Source: Heterotrichella gracilis (taxonomy: Eukaryota; Sar; Xanthophyceae; Tribonematales; Xanthonemataceae). From it: a stretch of DNA of 64,000 nt. Below the pieces are notes generated by a model. The model was not told the origin of the DNA, did not search any database, and saw only the letters and a program-made list of their open reading frames with translations. The DNA is taken from positions 19,068-83,067 of the forward strand of contig JAULBX010019079.1 of NCBI GenBank assembly GCA_032358255.1, read 5' to 3'. The position numbers were made by a program, and so were the translations under genes. Positions 1 through 10,304 of this stretch are shown one piece after another (the first letter of the stretch is position 1; each line of letters starts with the position of its first letter).

Positions 1-1632
1 AGCTACCCCTTCCCGGGCTGCATCCAAAAACTCCACCAGCACAGCCTTGAACACCCCGCTGCATGTGGGCACCATGTGGGCCCCTGGGTGCTCAAAAGCC
101 TGTGCTAAATGCGCGTCAAATGTGGCCATGAGGTCCCTGCTGCGCTCATTAGGCACCAGCTTGTCAGCCAGGCCGTACACATGCAGCGAGCGCGTGGGGG
201 TGCAAGCAGATTGCAGCGCCTGGGAGTAGCTGGCGTCCCGGGGGAGGAAACCTCCAACCTGCAGGGATCGCAAAAAGCCGTCATATCAGTGCACATTTAG
301 GAGCCTTGGAGCAGGATGTTGCATGCCATGCAGCAGTGCAGCCTCAGAGCACATGCTGGCGTTTGTTAGGCACCGATGACATGGCGCTTCTTTTGCATTG
401 GGCGCCAATGCCATCCCGACAAATCTCGGGACGCAAATGCAGCAATGTTGACCAACAATCACAAATGAACAGCCTGGCATTGACTGCTTTCATGGGGATT
501 AATAGCTTGTGCGACAGATAACGACCCTCATTACTATCATGCATGTGTGGCTGTCTGCAAATATTACCAGGATGGCAAATTGTGGTTGCGCTCCATGCGC
601 CTTGAGCATACTAGCATCCATGGTGGCCAACAGCAGTGCAGCAGCTGTGGCGCCCTGCGAAAACCCTAGGATGCCGTGCACAGGCGCGTGCACCCTAAGG
701 GCTTCCTGCAGCACGTCCAGTGAGGTCTGCCAGCCTGTGTAGTGTGCGGCGCCGGAGGGTCGGGTACCCTGCTCCAAGTCCTGTGGGAAGGGATTTATAA
801 TTAGGGTCAGGAATAGGCTTAGGGTTGATGGTGTGTACCCTACTACATGCGTCCTCGCGTAGGGGCTTGTGGAAGTGCATGCCGCGCAGGCAGTATTGTG
901 TGCTAGTGTCGGCACCATCAGACCAGTAATAATTCTCAGTACCTAGAGTCTTGCAACAAGTATGAAAATTTCATTTAATGCAGATTCATCAGTTTTAACA
1001 CATCGATGGCACATGACCTCAACCCTCTCTATCACCCAGGTGCAAAAGGTTCAGGTTTATGAGTTTATCAACTCCCATCAGAAAGGTTCAGGACCCTGCA
1101 CCACTCACCTCCCAGTTCCACCACGACCTCTGCCCCTCACCCCCACCCCCCGCCTCCCTGACCTCCTCCTCCCCCGCCGCCTCAACCACAAAGGGTGCAT
1201 CCACAAACAGGAACTCCACTCGGGACTTGAGCGCCTTGCGCATGGAGCCGATGCGAGACCGGAAGACCTGCGTTTGGGGTGTTTTACAGTGGTGTTTCGC
1301 GATGTGGAACCCATGCAGGGACGGAAGAGCTGCAACCCTGAAGGTTGCCCAGGGATGGTTCTTGTGGGGGTGTCTGTTACAATGCAAGGCTGCAGCCCAC
1401 TATGGGCATTGATACCTGTGGTACCCGAGGCTCAGTGCATAGTGGTTAGCTACCTTGCCTTCCCCATTTTGCCATTCAGGCACAGGGGGTTATTAGTGCG
1501 TCTGGGCAGTGGTAGTGGTAGCACAGGCTAAGTACAGTCAGCTACCCATCTACCTTACCTCCCCATTTTGCAGGTAGCCGTGGAGGCACAGCACCCGCAG
1601 CTTGGTGCCTGCAGGGGCGCTGCCTACACAAA
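1..1632 (-). CDS. FSH1/OVCA2-family serine hydrolase, partial
   Basis: Alpha/beta-hydrolase of the FSH1 (OVCA2) family, predicted to cleave esters of unknown substrate. Exons, in coding order: about 1632-1559, 1267-1109, 780-568, 258-beyond position 1. The first recognisable exon carries KLRVLCLHGYLQNGE, followed by VFRSRIGSMRKALK and FLFVDAPF, all typical of the family. The nucleophile elbow is GFSQGA (about position 625). The acid loop YGLADKLVP and the histidine in HPGAHMVPT lie in the last visible exon, so Ser, Asp and His are all present. No ATG is found in frame before KLRV: a stop lies upstream at about 1666, so a further 5' exon is missing from this model. The C-terminus runs off the left edge. 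Family assignment is strong; the 5' end is unresolved. Confidence 0.88.
1449..1475 (-). repeat. decayed copy of the FSH1-like exon 1 donor edge
   Basis: Short degenerate copy of the exon 1/donor junction at 1551-1590 (shared core ccccattttgc and aggcacag). It lies inside intron 1, downstream of the true donor in gene order. Confidence 0.45.
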
Positions 1633-2332
1633 GCACAGGTTCTTCAGATGCACTGTTGCGGGATTTTGGCTACCAACTTTGGGCACATAGAAGTCATGTA
1701 CAGCACAACATGCACCAAAAGTTCCAGGTATCCTACCCGTCATGGTGCAGACCCTTCTGCTGTGGCGTGCTTGTGCAGCAAAGGAGTGGTGTGTCCTCAC
1801 GCCAACCCCTTGACACCCCTGCTGGTGCGTGCAGATGCGAGGCAAAACCGCACGCACCAGCATCCACTCACGATGAGAGCCTACAAAAATGCTGTTGTAC
1901 TTCTCTAGTGTGGGATATGCCCTTGCTATGCCCTTGTATATGCTGAAGGGTTGGCCGGCAGCTAAGCACTGCCAGGGCTATACAGACACTCTATTGCGAT
2001 CTCAGAGTGGGCAAGAGGGATATGCATGCCTTTAACGGTGTACAAGGCATATTGTGATCCTCTCTTGCTTCCACTGTGTCAATAAAACGAACGAGCCTTT
2101 GTGCAGCAAAGGTGAACATAGCTTGCAAAGCAGGCAGTGTGGGATGTGCAACTCTTCTGCCCACTTGTTTTTTGCCGAATGCACAAGAGCCCCTAACAAA
2201 GGCCAAGTCGCGAGATAAGTGCAGGGTTAAAACACTCTCGCTGCCGGTTATTTGCAAGGCATAGGAGGTAGGGTGCCTACATGAGTTGATACGGCATGCC
2301 TGGAGCCAATTCCAGGCCACCCATCCAATAAG
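1633..2332. other. intergenic region, head-to-head FSH1-like / TAF10
   Basis: About 700 bases between two divergent genes. The missing 5' exon of the FSH1-like gene is probably here. I see no TATA box or RNA gene I could defend. Confidence 0.5.
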
Positions 2333-3224
2333 ATGCAGAAACAAGGCGTGGACACGCAGGCCCTGGGAGAGTTCCTGGACTCGCTTCAAGAGTACCAGCC
2401 AACGGTGAGACTCCACCGTCTGGTGTGCCGTGTTCTAACCACTGCCGTGCCATATGCATGCATATATGCACCATCTTCATGCATGCATTGCTACCTGTTG
2501 CGATACCTATGCACGGTCCCTTGCTGCTCAAGTTCACTGACACCTACTGCAATGTTTTCTGCAGATACCAGATGAGCTCACCCAGCACTATCTGAGACAA
2601 GGAGGCTACGACTGCAAAGACCCTCGATTGTAAGGCCTGAACAGCTGTTGTACACGCAAAACTGAGCTCACCACTTCATCCTTTTACCACCGGTTGCACA
2701 ACAATGGCCCCTTACACGATGGCTAGGAGTGCGTTTGAGGCATCACGCACTGCAGTGCAGCCTTCCCAGTGTGCATGTGGTGCACACCCCCCGCACTTGA
2801 CCCCACCCCACCCCGCCATTCCTGCAGGGTGAGGCTGGTGTCAGTGGCCGCCCAGCGCTTCATCGCCACCGTGGCGCAGGACGCGCTGATAGTGCAGCGG
2901 CGCAAGAAGGCGGCACCCACTCAGAAGCTGAAGGAGGAGGGGTACAACGTGAAGGACAAGGGCAAGCTGGTGCTCACACTGACTGACCTATCTGAGGCAC
3001 TGGAGGAGGTACCTTGCTTCACCGCTGTGTTCACGCACTACTGTTATTCCGCGTACAATGGGCAAGGGTTGGGTTGGTGCTGCTTTATCTCCTACCCAGA
3101 GTTCAAGAGGCACGCTAGATGCTATGTGCTGATGCATCGTTCCCTGTTTGTGCAGTACGGCATCAATGTGAAGACGCCCCCATACTTTGCTGACTCAGCA
3201 AATGCAAAGACTGCCAAGCAATAG
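2333..3224 (+). CDS. TAF10: Transcription initiation factor TFIID subunit 10
   Basis: TAF10 is a histone-fold subunit of TFIID (and of SAGA in many eukaryotes) and acts in RNA polymerase II pre-initiation complex assembly in the nucleus. Four exons: 2333-2404, 2565-2629, 2828-3008, 3156-3224, giving 128 residues, close to the 134 of the plant protein. The frame is kept across all three introns. Diagnostic stretches are LGEFLDSLQEY, IPDELTQHYLRQGGY, DPRLVRLVSVAAQRFIATVA and, at the end, LTLTDLSEALEEYGINVK. The ATG at 2333 is the first in frame and leaves a short N-terminus like plant TAF10. The next gene (PDC E2) converges on it about 940 bases away. Very confident. Confidence 0.95.
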
Positions 3225-4162
3225 CCAGAAGCCACTCCCCAGCGCCTTTACTGCACTCGCTCGCTCCGAACAGCTCCGACTGTATTGGTTCATATCCGCT
3301 CTTTGCTTGAACTAATCTGCCAGTGAAGCCACGTGCTGCTGCACGCAGTAGGTCACTTTTGGTGACCTCTGGGGCGTGGTGGTTGCCAATGTGCTCAGCG
3401 ACATTCAGATCGAGCACTCTGTGCAAAAGCCTGTAAGGCACGTTCCTGACAGCGCCAACGTGCAACGATTCATGCAACGGCACAGCTGAGAGACCCAGTC
3501 TCGGTGTGTGTTGTGCCTGGCTGTTTCCTGTGGGCGTGTTGTTTCTTTCTTTCTTTCTACCATCATGGTGTGATCAACATGAAGCAATATCGCTGTGATC
3601 ATTACAGCACCAGCCTGCTGCCCGCCGTGCCTGGCAAACTGGGCACCATACGCAGTGCGCACAATGTGCCTTTCAATTTCTGTAACAGTAAACATCACAG
3701 TGTTCAATCCACCTCAAGTCAATGAGACACAACTCTTGAAACTGGAGGTACACCCCCTATTGCCCAGCTATATATGCAATCCTCAGCCCCAGCCCAATAG
3801 CATGGGACATGGCAGCCCCTGATGCAAACTGACGACACTGCCAAAAGCAACCCAAAGCCCCCCACTGGCACGAGTAGCTGTTTTGTGCAGCCCGGCGCAG
3901 ACACGCCTCCAGCCCAATGGGTACATATTCCATCCCACGCAGTGCACACTGCCCCGGGAATCCCCTATCGCCTCAATCCCATGCAATTCTACCCCCGAAA
4001 GTGAATACCACTGGGCGCATCCAATCCAATGGCATGCAAATTCCCCGCAATCCCTCACAATCCCCAGCATGCTCCATCCCATCCAATCACTCCTAGATAT
4101 CCCCTCAATGCCTCCATCCCTTGCAATGTATCCCAGGAAGTCCACCCTGAGTGCTGTCTGTC
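3225..4162. other. convergent intergenic region with C/T-rich degenerate repeats
   Basis: Lies between the 3' ends of TAF10 and the E2 gene, so it should hold both 3' UTRs. A (tttc)n microsatellite is at about 3540-3558. From about 3900 to 4140 the sequence is a degenerate run of short units like caatccc/catccc. No gene seen. Confidence 0.6.
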
Positions 4163-7100
4163 TCACAGTATCATGGTGAGTGGGTTCTCCACATAGCCCT
4201 TGAAGGCTTGCAGCCACACAGCGCCCATGGCACCATCCACCTGCAGGGAGGGAAGGGGCCAATGAGAGGGGGTGTAATCATGACGTGCAGCAATGATGAC
4301 TTGCAGGAACCACCGCGCTCCTTTGCGGCGCCACTGCCAATGAAAGAGGGCACATGTGGATGCCCACCGCCATAGACGATGCGTACCAATACCTAAACCC
4401 TGTGATAAATGTTGTGTTACTGCACCTCGCTGGGGCTGCCGGCACACCACCGCCTGCGGGCCACACCCATTCAGCATCACCCTGCCCCACCCATGCACAG
4501 GAAGGCCCCCACCCATTGCCAACTCTCCACATGGTGGTCACATGGCAGCGTAGCAGTGATCATGCTGCCTTCAGGAAAGATACCCTAGTGGGCTGTGCCC
4601 TAACCCTAGCTGTGTCATGGCACCCCCGTGGCGCCACTACCACACAACCCACCAACCGAAACACCTGTTTCCCATCATCTCCACCCACCCCGCCCTCAGA
4701 ACCCATGGAACATCCACGAGACCCCATTCCCCCGACCCCCCACCCACTCACCACACGGTGGTCGCACGACAGCGTAGCAGTGATGACGCTGCTCTCGCTG
4801 ATGGTGCCATCCTTGGACATGACCAGCTGCTTGTCAGCGCCACCCACCGCCAGTATGCATGCCTGTGGCGGGTTGATGATTGCCGAGAATGCGTTGATCC
4901 CGTACATGCCCAGGTTGCTGATGGTGAAGGTGCCGCCGGTGAACTCGTCGGGCTTCAGCTTGCCCTCCTTGGCCTGCAGGAGGAAATAGGGATTGCTATT
5001 TACATAAAATTGCTCTGGTTTCGCCGCATAGTCTATTTGCTTTATGAAATGGGTTCTTTAGGGTTTAGGTGCCAGCGGTGACCTCATCGGGCTTGCTTTC
5101 CTTGGCCTGTAGGGGGAAGAGGATTTAAATTAAAATCCCAAAGATAACATTGTAGAATATTTTGTTTTCTAATGGTCTAAATAAAATCAGGGAATAGGGC
5201 GTTGCCAACAGCTGCGCAGCCTCACTGTTGCGCTGCAGCCCGCCCCTTGCCCAGCAGATGCATGCGGATACGGCAGCTGCACTTCCCCCACGCATTGTCC
5301 TACCCCTCCTGACGCAATGCAACCCACCAACAACCCTCTAAAGCAGCACAGCCACGCCACCCACCTTTGCCGCCAGCGCCTTGACCTCTGCACTGATTGC
5401 AGACAGGCCCAGGTGGTCCGCGCCGCGCACGATGGGCACCATGAGCCCCACACAGTTTCCTACCACCGTCTGACGCTTGGAACCCAACCCACCACCCAAC
5501 CAACCAACCCAATAGCAGGACAGCCGCATTGGCTTCAGGTTGATGCGCTTTTTATTCCAAGGCACTAACACACACCTTTGCCGCCAGCGCCTTGACCTCT
5601 GCGCTGATTGCCGACAGGCCCAGGTGGTCCGCGCCCCGCACGATGGGCACCATGAGGCCAACCGGCGTCTGCACCGCCACGCTGATGTCGATGTTGCTGT
5701 ACTGGCGCACAAAGTCCGGGTGCCAGCTGGCGTTCACCTCGGGCACCTTGCGCAGGGCGAGGGCTGCCGCCTGCAGGGGGTGGGGGAGAGAGGGGGGAGG
5801 GCTCAGCGGTTCAGCCGTAGTGGTGGTGGTGGGTGGAGGGTGTGTGGTCAGAAATGTGCGTTTGCCGTGTACTGTGGATTTGGGTGGTGGTAGTGGTGAT
5901 GGGCTGAGGGAGTGTGGTCAGTAGCGTGTGGCCCGCGTGCCAAAATCTTGCTGCTCGCCCACACGCCCCTCACCTTGAAGACAGGTGGGCTTTACATACG
6001 ACGGTGAAGTCATTCACTGACAGTTTGCCCCGTCCTGCCCCCAGCTGTGCATTGTGCATCCTCCATGCACCCTAGATCTCAACCCTAGCCCCAAACCCTA
6101 CACCCCTCACCTTAACAATGAAGTCGTTCACCGACAGCTTGCCCCCGTCCTGCGCCGCCAGCTGGGTGTTCAGCTCCGCACGCAGCTTGGCCAGCTTGTC
6201 GATGCTGCAGTTGACAGCCAGGTAGTAGTGCGGGATGGTTTGCTTGGACTCCAGCAGGCGCGCGGCAGTCACCCGCTTAATTTGAGTGTGGGGTACATCG
6301 AAGAAATCGGTGTAGGCTTGGGATGGGGTGGAGGGTGCTGGGGCGGTGGTGGTGGTGGAGGTGTCGGCGGCAGGAGCGGTGCCTCCTGTTGTGGGGGGAG
6401 AGTGGCGGGGTGAGTGGGGGGTGCTGGGGTGGGTGGCATCGGTTTTGCTGCTAGGATGGGTAGTAGTGTGGATTGCGGGGCGAGTGGGCCGTGCAGATGC
6501 TGCATGTGTAGATCGCAGTGCGGTAACACCATTTCTCATTAGAATAATCAAGTTGAATGTGCATGTGGCACAATGGCGCAGCGAGGGTGCACGCACCGCT
6601 GGCAATCGCCTGCTGTACATCCGCGGCCACGATGCGCCCGCCTGGGCCTGTGCCCCCTACTGCATTGAGGCTGATGCCGGCCTCGGCAGCCAGCTTCCTG
6701 GCAAAGGGGCTTGCAACCACGCGGGAACCTGCAGCAGCATGGCGCGCCGGTTAAAATACAATATAAGGAAGCAATCCACTTACGAGGGCGATACAAGCTT
6801 CCAAGCAGCAGAGATGTCATGCCAATAATTTACATGAGAAGGAATATGGAAAATATTACTTAAAAGTTATAACAGTCTAATGAGCCTGGGTTGGCTCCCT
6901 CATGACTGTTTCAAAATTCCTGTAAAATAACATAGGATTATAACTAATAATCTATAAGGGTTTCATAGCAGCACATCATGCAATGGTGCAGGCATCCTAG
7001 CTGTGGCACTTATCTACTGCCAGTATGCTACAGGCTGTAATGGAAACAGTGTCATGGCAGCACCCACACATGCCCTGGAGATTCAGTGGTCATGCACACT

Positions 7101-8967
7101 CACAGATCATTCATGCCATTGATCATGATGCTGACCTTTGTCGGCCTTGAGCGAGCCAGGAATTGCCCTGGTGGTACAGATGCATGGATGAACCACCACC
7201 TGCTAGCGTGCCAGGACCAGTATGCGCATGCCCTGCCAAGGACGTTCATGCATGTGGCACCCCCCCCCCCCCCGTGCACGCACACCCCCTCCGCCCAACG
7301 AGGGCTCTGAAACAGGTGGACAATAGCAGTTACCCACCTGCAGCAGCTGGCGCCGCGGCCTTGCGCGCCGCCGGCGCCTGCGCCGGTGTGGCCGCTGGGG
7401 CAGCAGACTTGGCAGGCGCAGCAGCCTCGGTTGCCGCAGGATTTGCCGCCTTGCCCTTGGCATCATCAGAGGTGAAGCTGGCAAAGGCGCCCACGCTGTC
7501 CTTGTCCTCCACAACCACAAGCACCGGATCCCCAACCGCCACGTTTTGGGCCCCAGCGGGGACCAGGAACTGCGCGATGAAGCCGTCGTCCTGGGACTCC
7601 CATTCGATGGACGCCTTGTCGGTTTCCACCTCCGCGATGATGTCGCCGGCGGCGATGGCATCCCCGATGTTTTTCTTCCAGGCGGTGATGTTGCCCGCCG
7701 CCATGGTGGGCGACAGGGCGGGCATGTCCATCAGTATGTGTGGCGGGAAGCTGGTGCCTGAAACACCAAGTGAGCAAGTAGGTCATTAGGTGCACTGGAT
7801 TCAGGGTGTAGGGTTTAGTGTGCCACACCACCCGCCCTGCACAGTGCTGCATGCATGTATACACCATGTAATAGCGCCCCACGCTACTGCAGGCGGGCAA
7901 AGGGAAAGCGGAGAAGACACACAGGCGCAAGGAAAGACTGGCTGTCCATGGGCAATGGGGGCAGTGAGGCAGCGCTCAGCCACGCTGGAGCGCGCTCTCT
8001 TGTGAGCGAAATGCAATTGACATGGACAGTGTGCTCACCTGACGAGGCCGCGGGTGCAGCTGGCGCAGCTTCTGCTGGCGCAGGTTCAGCTGCTGCCGGG
8101 GCTGGCGCAGCGGCCCCTGGGGAGTAGTCCGCGAAGGCAGCCACGTCGCCCTCCTCCTCCACCAGAATGGCCACAGCGGTGCCCACTGGGATGTCCTACA
8201 GCAAGAACACAGGTCACGAGCCAGCATGGGACAGATCCCAGCGCAACCTACAGCTGGTACCTCTGTGTTGGCAGCACAACAGTGTTGCCAGCAAGTGGCG
8301 ATGGTGAGTGGGGCCCTGCTGACCCCTGCTGATCGTGTCACAGTGGCATGCTGGCAGCAGACCCAGTAACCTCAAAGGATGGCTGCAGTGCATGCGTATG
8401 CTGGCGCGGATACCAACACACGGTATGGAATAATGAACAGGCTCGAACTGCGCGGCGCTGCATGCGCAAAACTGACTGCTACCTTGGGGTGGGTTGTCCG
8501 AAAGCAGGTACTATTCGCTGGCTACTGACCTTGCTGCCTTCGCCATACAGGATCTTTGCAATGAAGCCCTCCTCTTGGGCCTCCCACTCCATGGTGGCCT
8601 TGTCTGTCTCCACCTCACACAGAACGTCCCCGGGCTGCACGCTGTCCCCCACCTTCTTTTTCCACACAGCAATGTTGCCCTGGTTCATGGTTGGGGACAG
8701 CGAGGGCATGGCCATCTCTGTGTGGGGCGGCAGCGCTGCTGCAGCTGCCATCCCTCGGTAGGGCAACCGGGTGCTGGGGTGGGAGGAGAGTTTGGGGAAG
8801 AAGGAAGCCACCTGGCCATGGGATGGGCTCTGATGCTTGCACACATCAATAGCTGCACATAGGGTTGCCCTGCCACTGTATGCTGCACCGTTTGACAGGT
8901 TTCTCTGGCCCAGGTTGCGGCCAGTGGCGACCAACCCCCGGCCCAGTTTTGACCACGCCCTCCGCAT
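4163..8967 (-). CDS. Dihydrolipoamide acetyltransferase, E2 of the mitochondrial pyruvate dehydrogenase complex
   Basis: E2 core of pyruvate dehydrogenase: transfers acetyl groups from lipoate to CoA. Eight exons in coding order: 8967-8530, 8195-8039, 7757-7338, 6728-6597, 6385-6111, 5770-5576, 4973-4752, 4240-4163; every junction keeps frame, giving 638 residues. Order: Arg-rich transit peptide ([12 protein letters not shown]), lipoyl domain 1 (MPSLSPTM, lipoylated Lys in ETDKAT), Ala/Pro linker, lipoyl domain 2 ([14 protein letters not shown]), linker, E1/E3-binding domain ([13 protein letters not shown]), catalytic domain ending in the HxxxDG motif [14 protein letters not shown] and stop. 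Two lipoyl domains and the [15 protein letters not shown] start match plant mitochondrial rather than plastid E2. An ATG 58 codons upstream in the same frame looks like 5' UTR. Introns 5, 6 and 7 hold copies of exon edges, listed separately. Confidence 0.94.
4519..4580 (-). repeat. decayed copy of E2 exon 7 donor edge
   Basis: About 60 bases matching 4752-4806 (shared gcgtagcagtgat and the ccaca-ggtggtc donor context). In gene order it follows the real donor, inside intron 7. Confidence 0.6.
5074..5115 (-). repeat. decayed copy of E2 exon 7 acceptor edge
   Basis: Matches 4935-4980 (shared tcgggctt, ccttggcctg) with indels that break the frame. It is preceded by ctttagggtttagg, a telomere-like run. 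Confidence 0.65.
5362..5460 (-). repeat. near-intact copy of the 3' half of E2 exon 6 inside intron 6
   Basis: About 90 bases repeat 5572-5665 with few changes, including the donor site. The frame is still open and encodes [20 protein letters not shown], the same residues as the true exon. No acceptor fits at its 5' side, so it is probably a pseudo-exon, though its donor could compete. Confidence 0.85.
6008..6060 (-). repeat. decayed copy of E2 exon 5 donor edge
   Basis: Matches 6115-6165 (ttcac-gacag-ttgcccc-gtcctgc). The spacer between copy and exon, 6061-6105, is rich in CCCTA units (caaccctag, ccaaaccctac). Confidence 0.75.
7259..7273. repeat. poly-C run
   Basis: About 13 consecutive C in intron 3 of the E2 gene. 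A likely place for sequencing or assembly length error; it lies outside coding sequence. Confidence 0.8.
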
Positions 8968-10304
8968 CGTTGCAGTTAACCCTGCAATGGCCAAGGGACC
9001 ATGTTCAAGGGCGCAAGCAACCACCCTTGTCAAGCAAAGCAACCAGTGTGTTGGTGCACGTGGATGGCCTAACTGCTTTACATGCTGCTGTGAGGGTGGT
9101 TGAGGCCTTGCCAAAGTGTGTCGTTCACTTGCCGCTGGCACAGGCAGATGTGGGCACTTTTATGACATGGTTGCCACTTGGAGTAGGCGATACCACATGG
9201 TCGGCGTCTTACAAACAAATGCACATAGACACTCTGCAAGCTGTCAAAAAGCACTGGCAATTGTCCAAAGCAACTGGGTGGCGTGTAGCATCAGCGATCT
9301 CAGGCCATTATCGCTCATGCGGGTAAAGGGTTATGGCCACCGCACCTCCCAGCTTCCTTGTGGCGCCGATAGCAGGTCTTCACTGTCTACGCTCCTCTAC
9401 ACAGCCATTTCACGCATCAACAGCTGCAGCTACCAAGCCAGGCCCCGGGGTTTGCAGATTTCGGTAGCCCTGCTCCCCGATATTCAGTTTGGTGGCGCGA
9501 TCTGCTCCAGATGCATCAACTGGGGCGATGGACCAGAGGTTTTGACATAACCGTGCTGATCCACTACCAACAGCGGAAACATGACAAGTCCCAGCGCTTG
9601 GCTGCTTATTTGCGGCGCTCTTTGCGAGGGTTTCTGCCATCCCGATGGAGGCAGGTGAGTGTTGAGCCACTGGCACGATAGGGTTTCTGCCCTTTTGTTG
9701 ACCCTAGGGTCTTGCAAGACCCTACCCGCTTTTTTCCAAGGTATTTCTGGAAAAAAGAGCAACAAGCTGCAGCAATTACAGTAGTATACACGCTTGCAAG
9801 ACATGAAGATAAGCTAAGACAGGAAAGTACAATCTAAATTGGGTTGTACTCGGTCACCCATGAATGGTGACTGAGTCCCGTAGCGTTGATTATTAAAATT
9901 AGAATAACGAATACTTTTATCTACTGTAGAATGGATCACTTTTCACCGTGTCAGAATCTATATTGTTGCAAGGAGAAGAGGAACACAAAATTGAAAGAAC
10001 TATAACATCAGTCTTGCTGTGGGGAAAAGAAGAATAACTCGCAACTTTCATATATGAGCCATCAACAACAACCTGCTTCTCCTCGTCTGCCCCGGGCTAT
10101 GACTGCAAAACCTGTTTCTCCCCCAACCGCTGCGCCACGCCCCCTGGAGCACACATCCTGCCTGCATCGTAATCCTGCTGTAAATGTTCCCCGTGGTCTT
10201 TTGCCATAGCTGCCACGCCAAAGCTCCACACCCACTGTCAGAATCTACATTGTCGCAACGAAAAGAGGAACACCATTTTGGATAAAACCTCCACACCCGC
10301 TGTC
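8968..10304. other. intergenic region between the E2 promoter side and the carrier 3' end
   Basis: The E2 promoter and 5' UTR should be at 8968-9400. A perfect 20-base palindrome (TAGGGTCTTGCAAGACCCTA) is at 9705-9724. An AT-rich stretch fills 9820-10040. A roughly 50-base unit with the core gtcagaatctacattgt occurs at 9949-9999 and again, diverged, at 10236-10282. No gene recognised. Confidence 0.55.

Noticed and set aside
3540-3560. (tttc)n run as a regulatory element
   Set aside because: A plain microsatellite in a convergent 3' spacer; nothing ties it to regulation.
8968-9141. Upstream ATG extending the E2 protein by 58 residues
   Set aside because: The extension ([18 protein letters not shown] and on) is not transit-like, while [12 protein letters not shown] at 8967 is a typical mitochondrial start.
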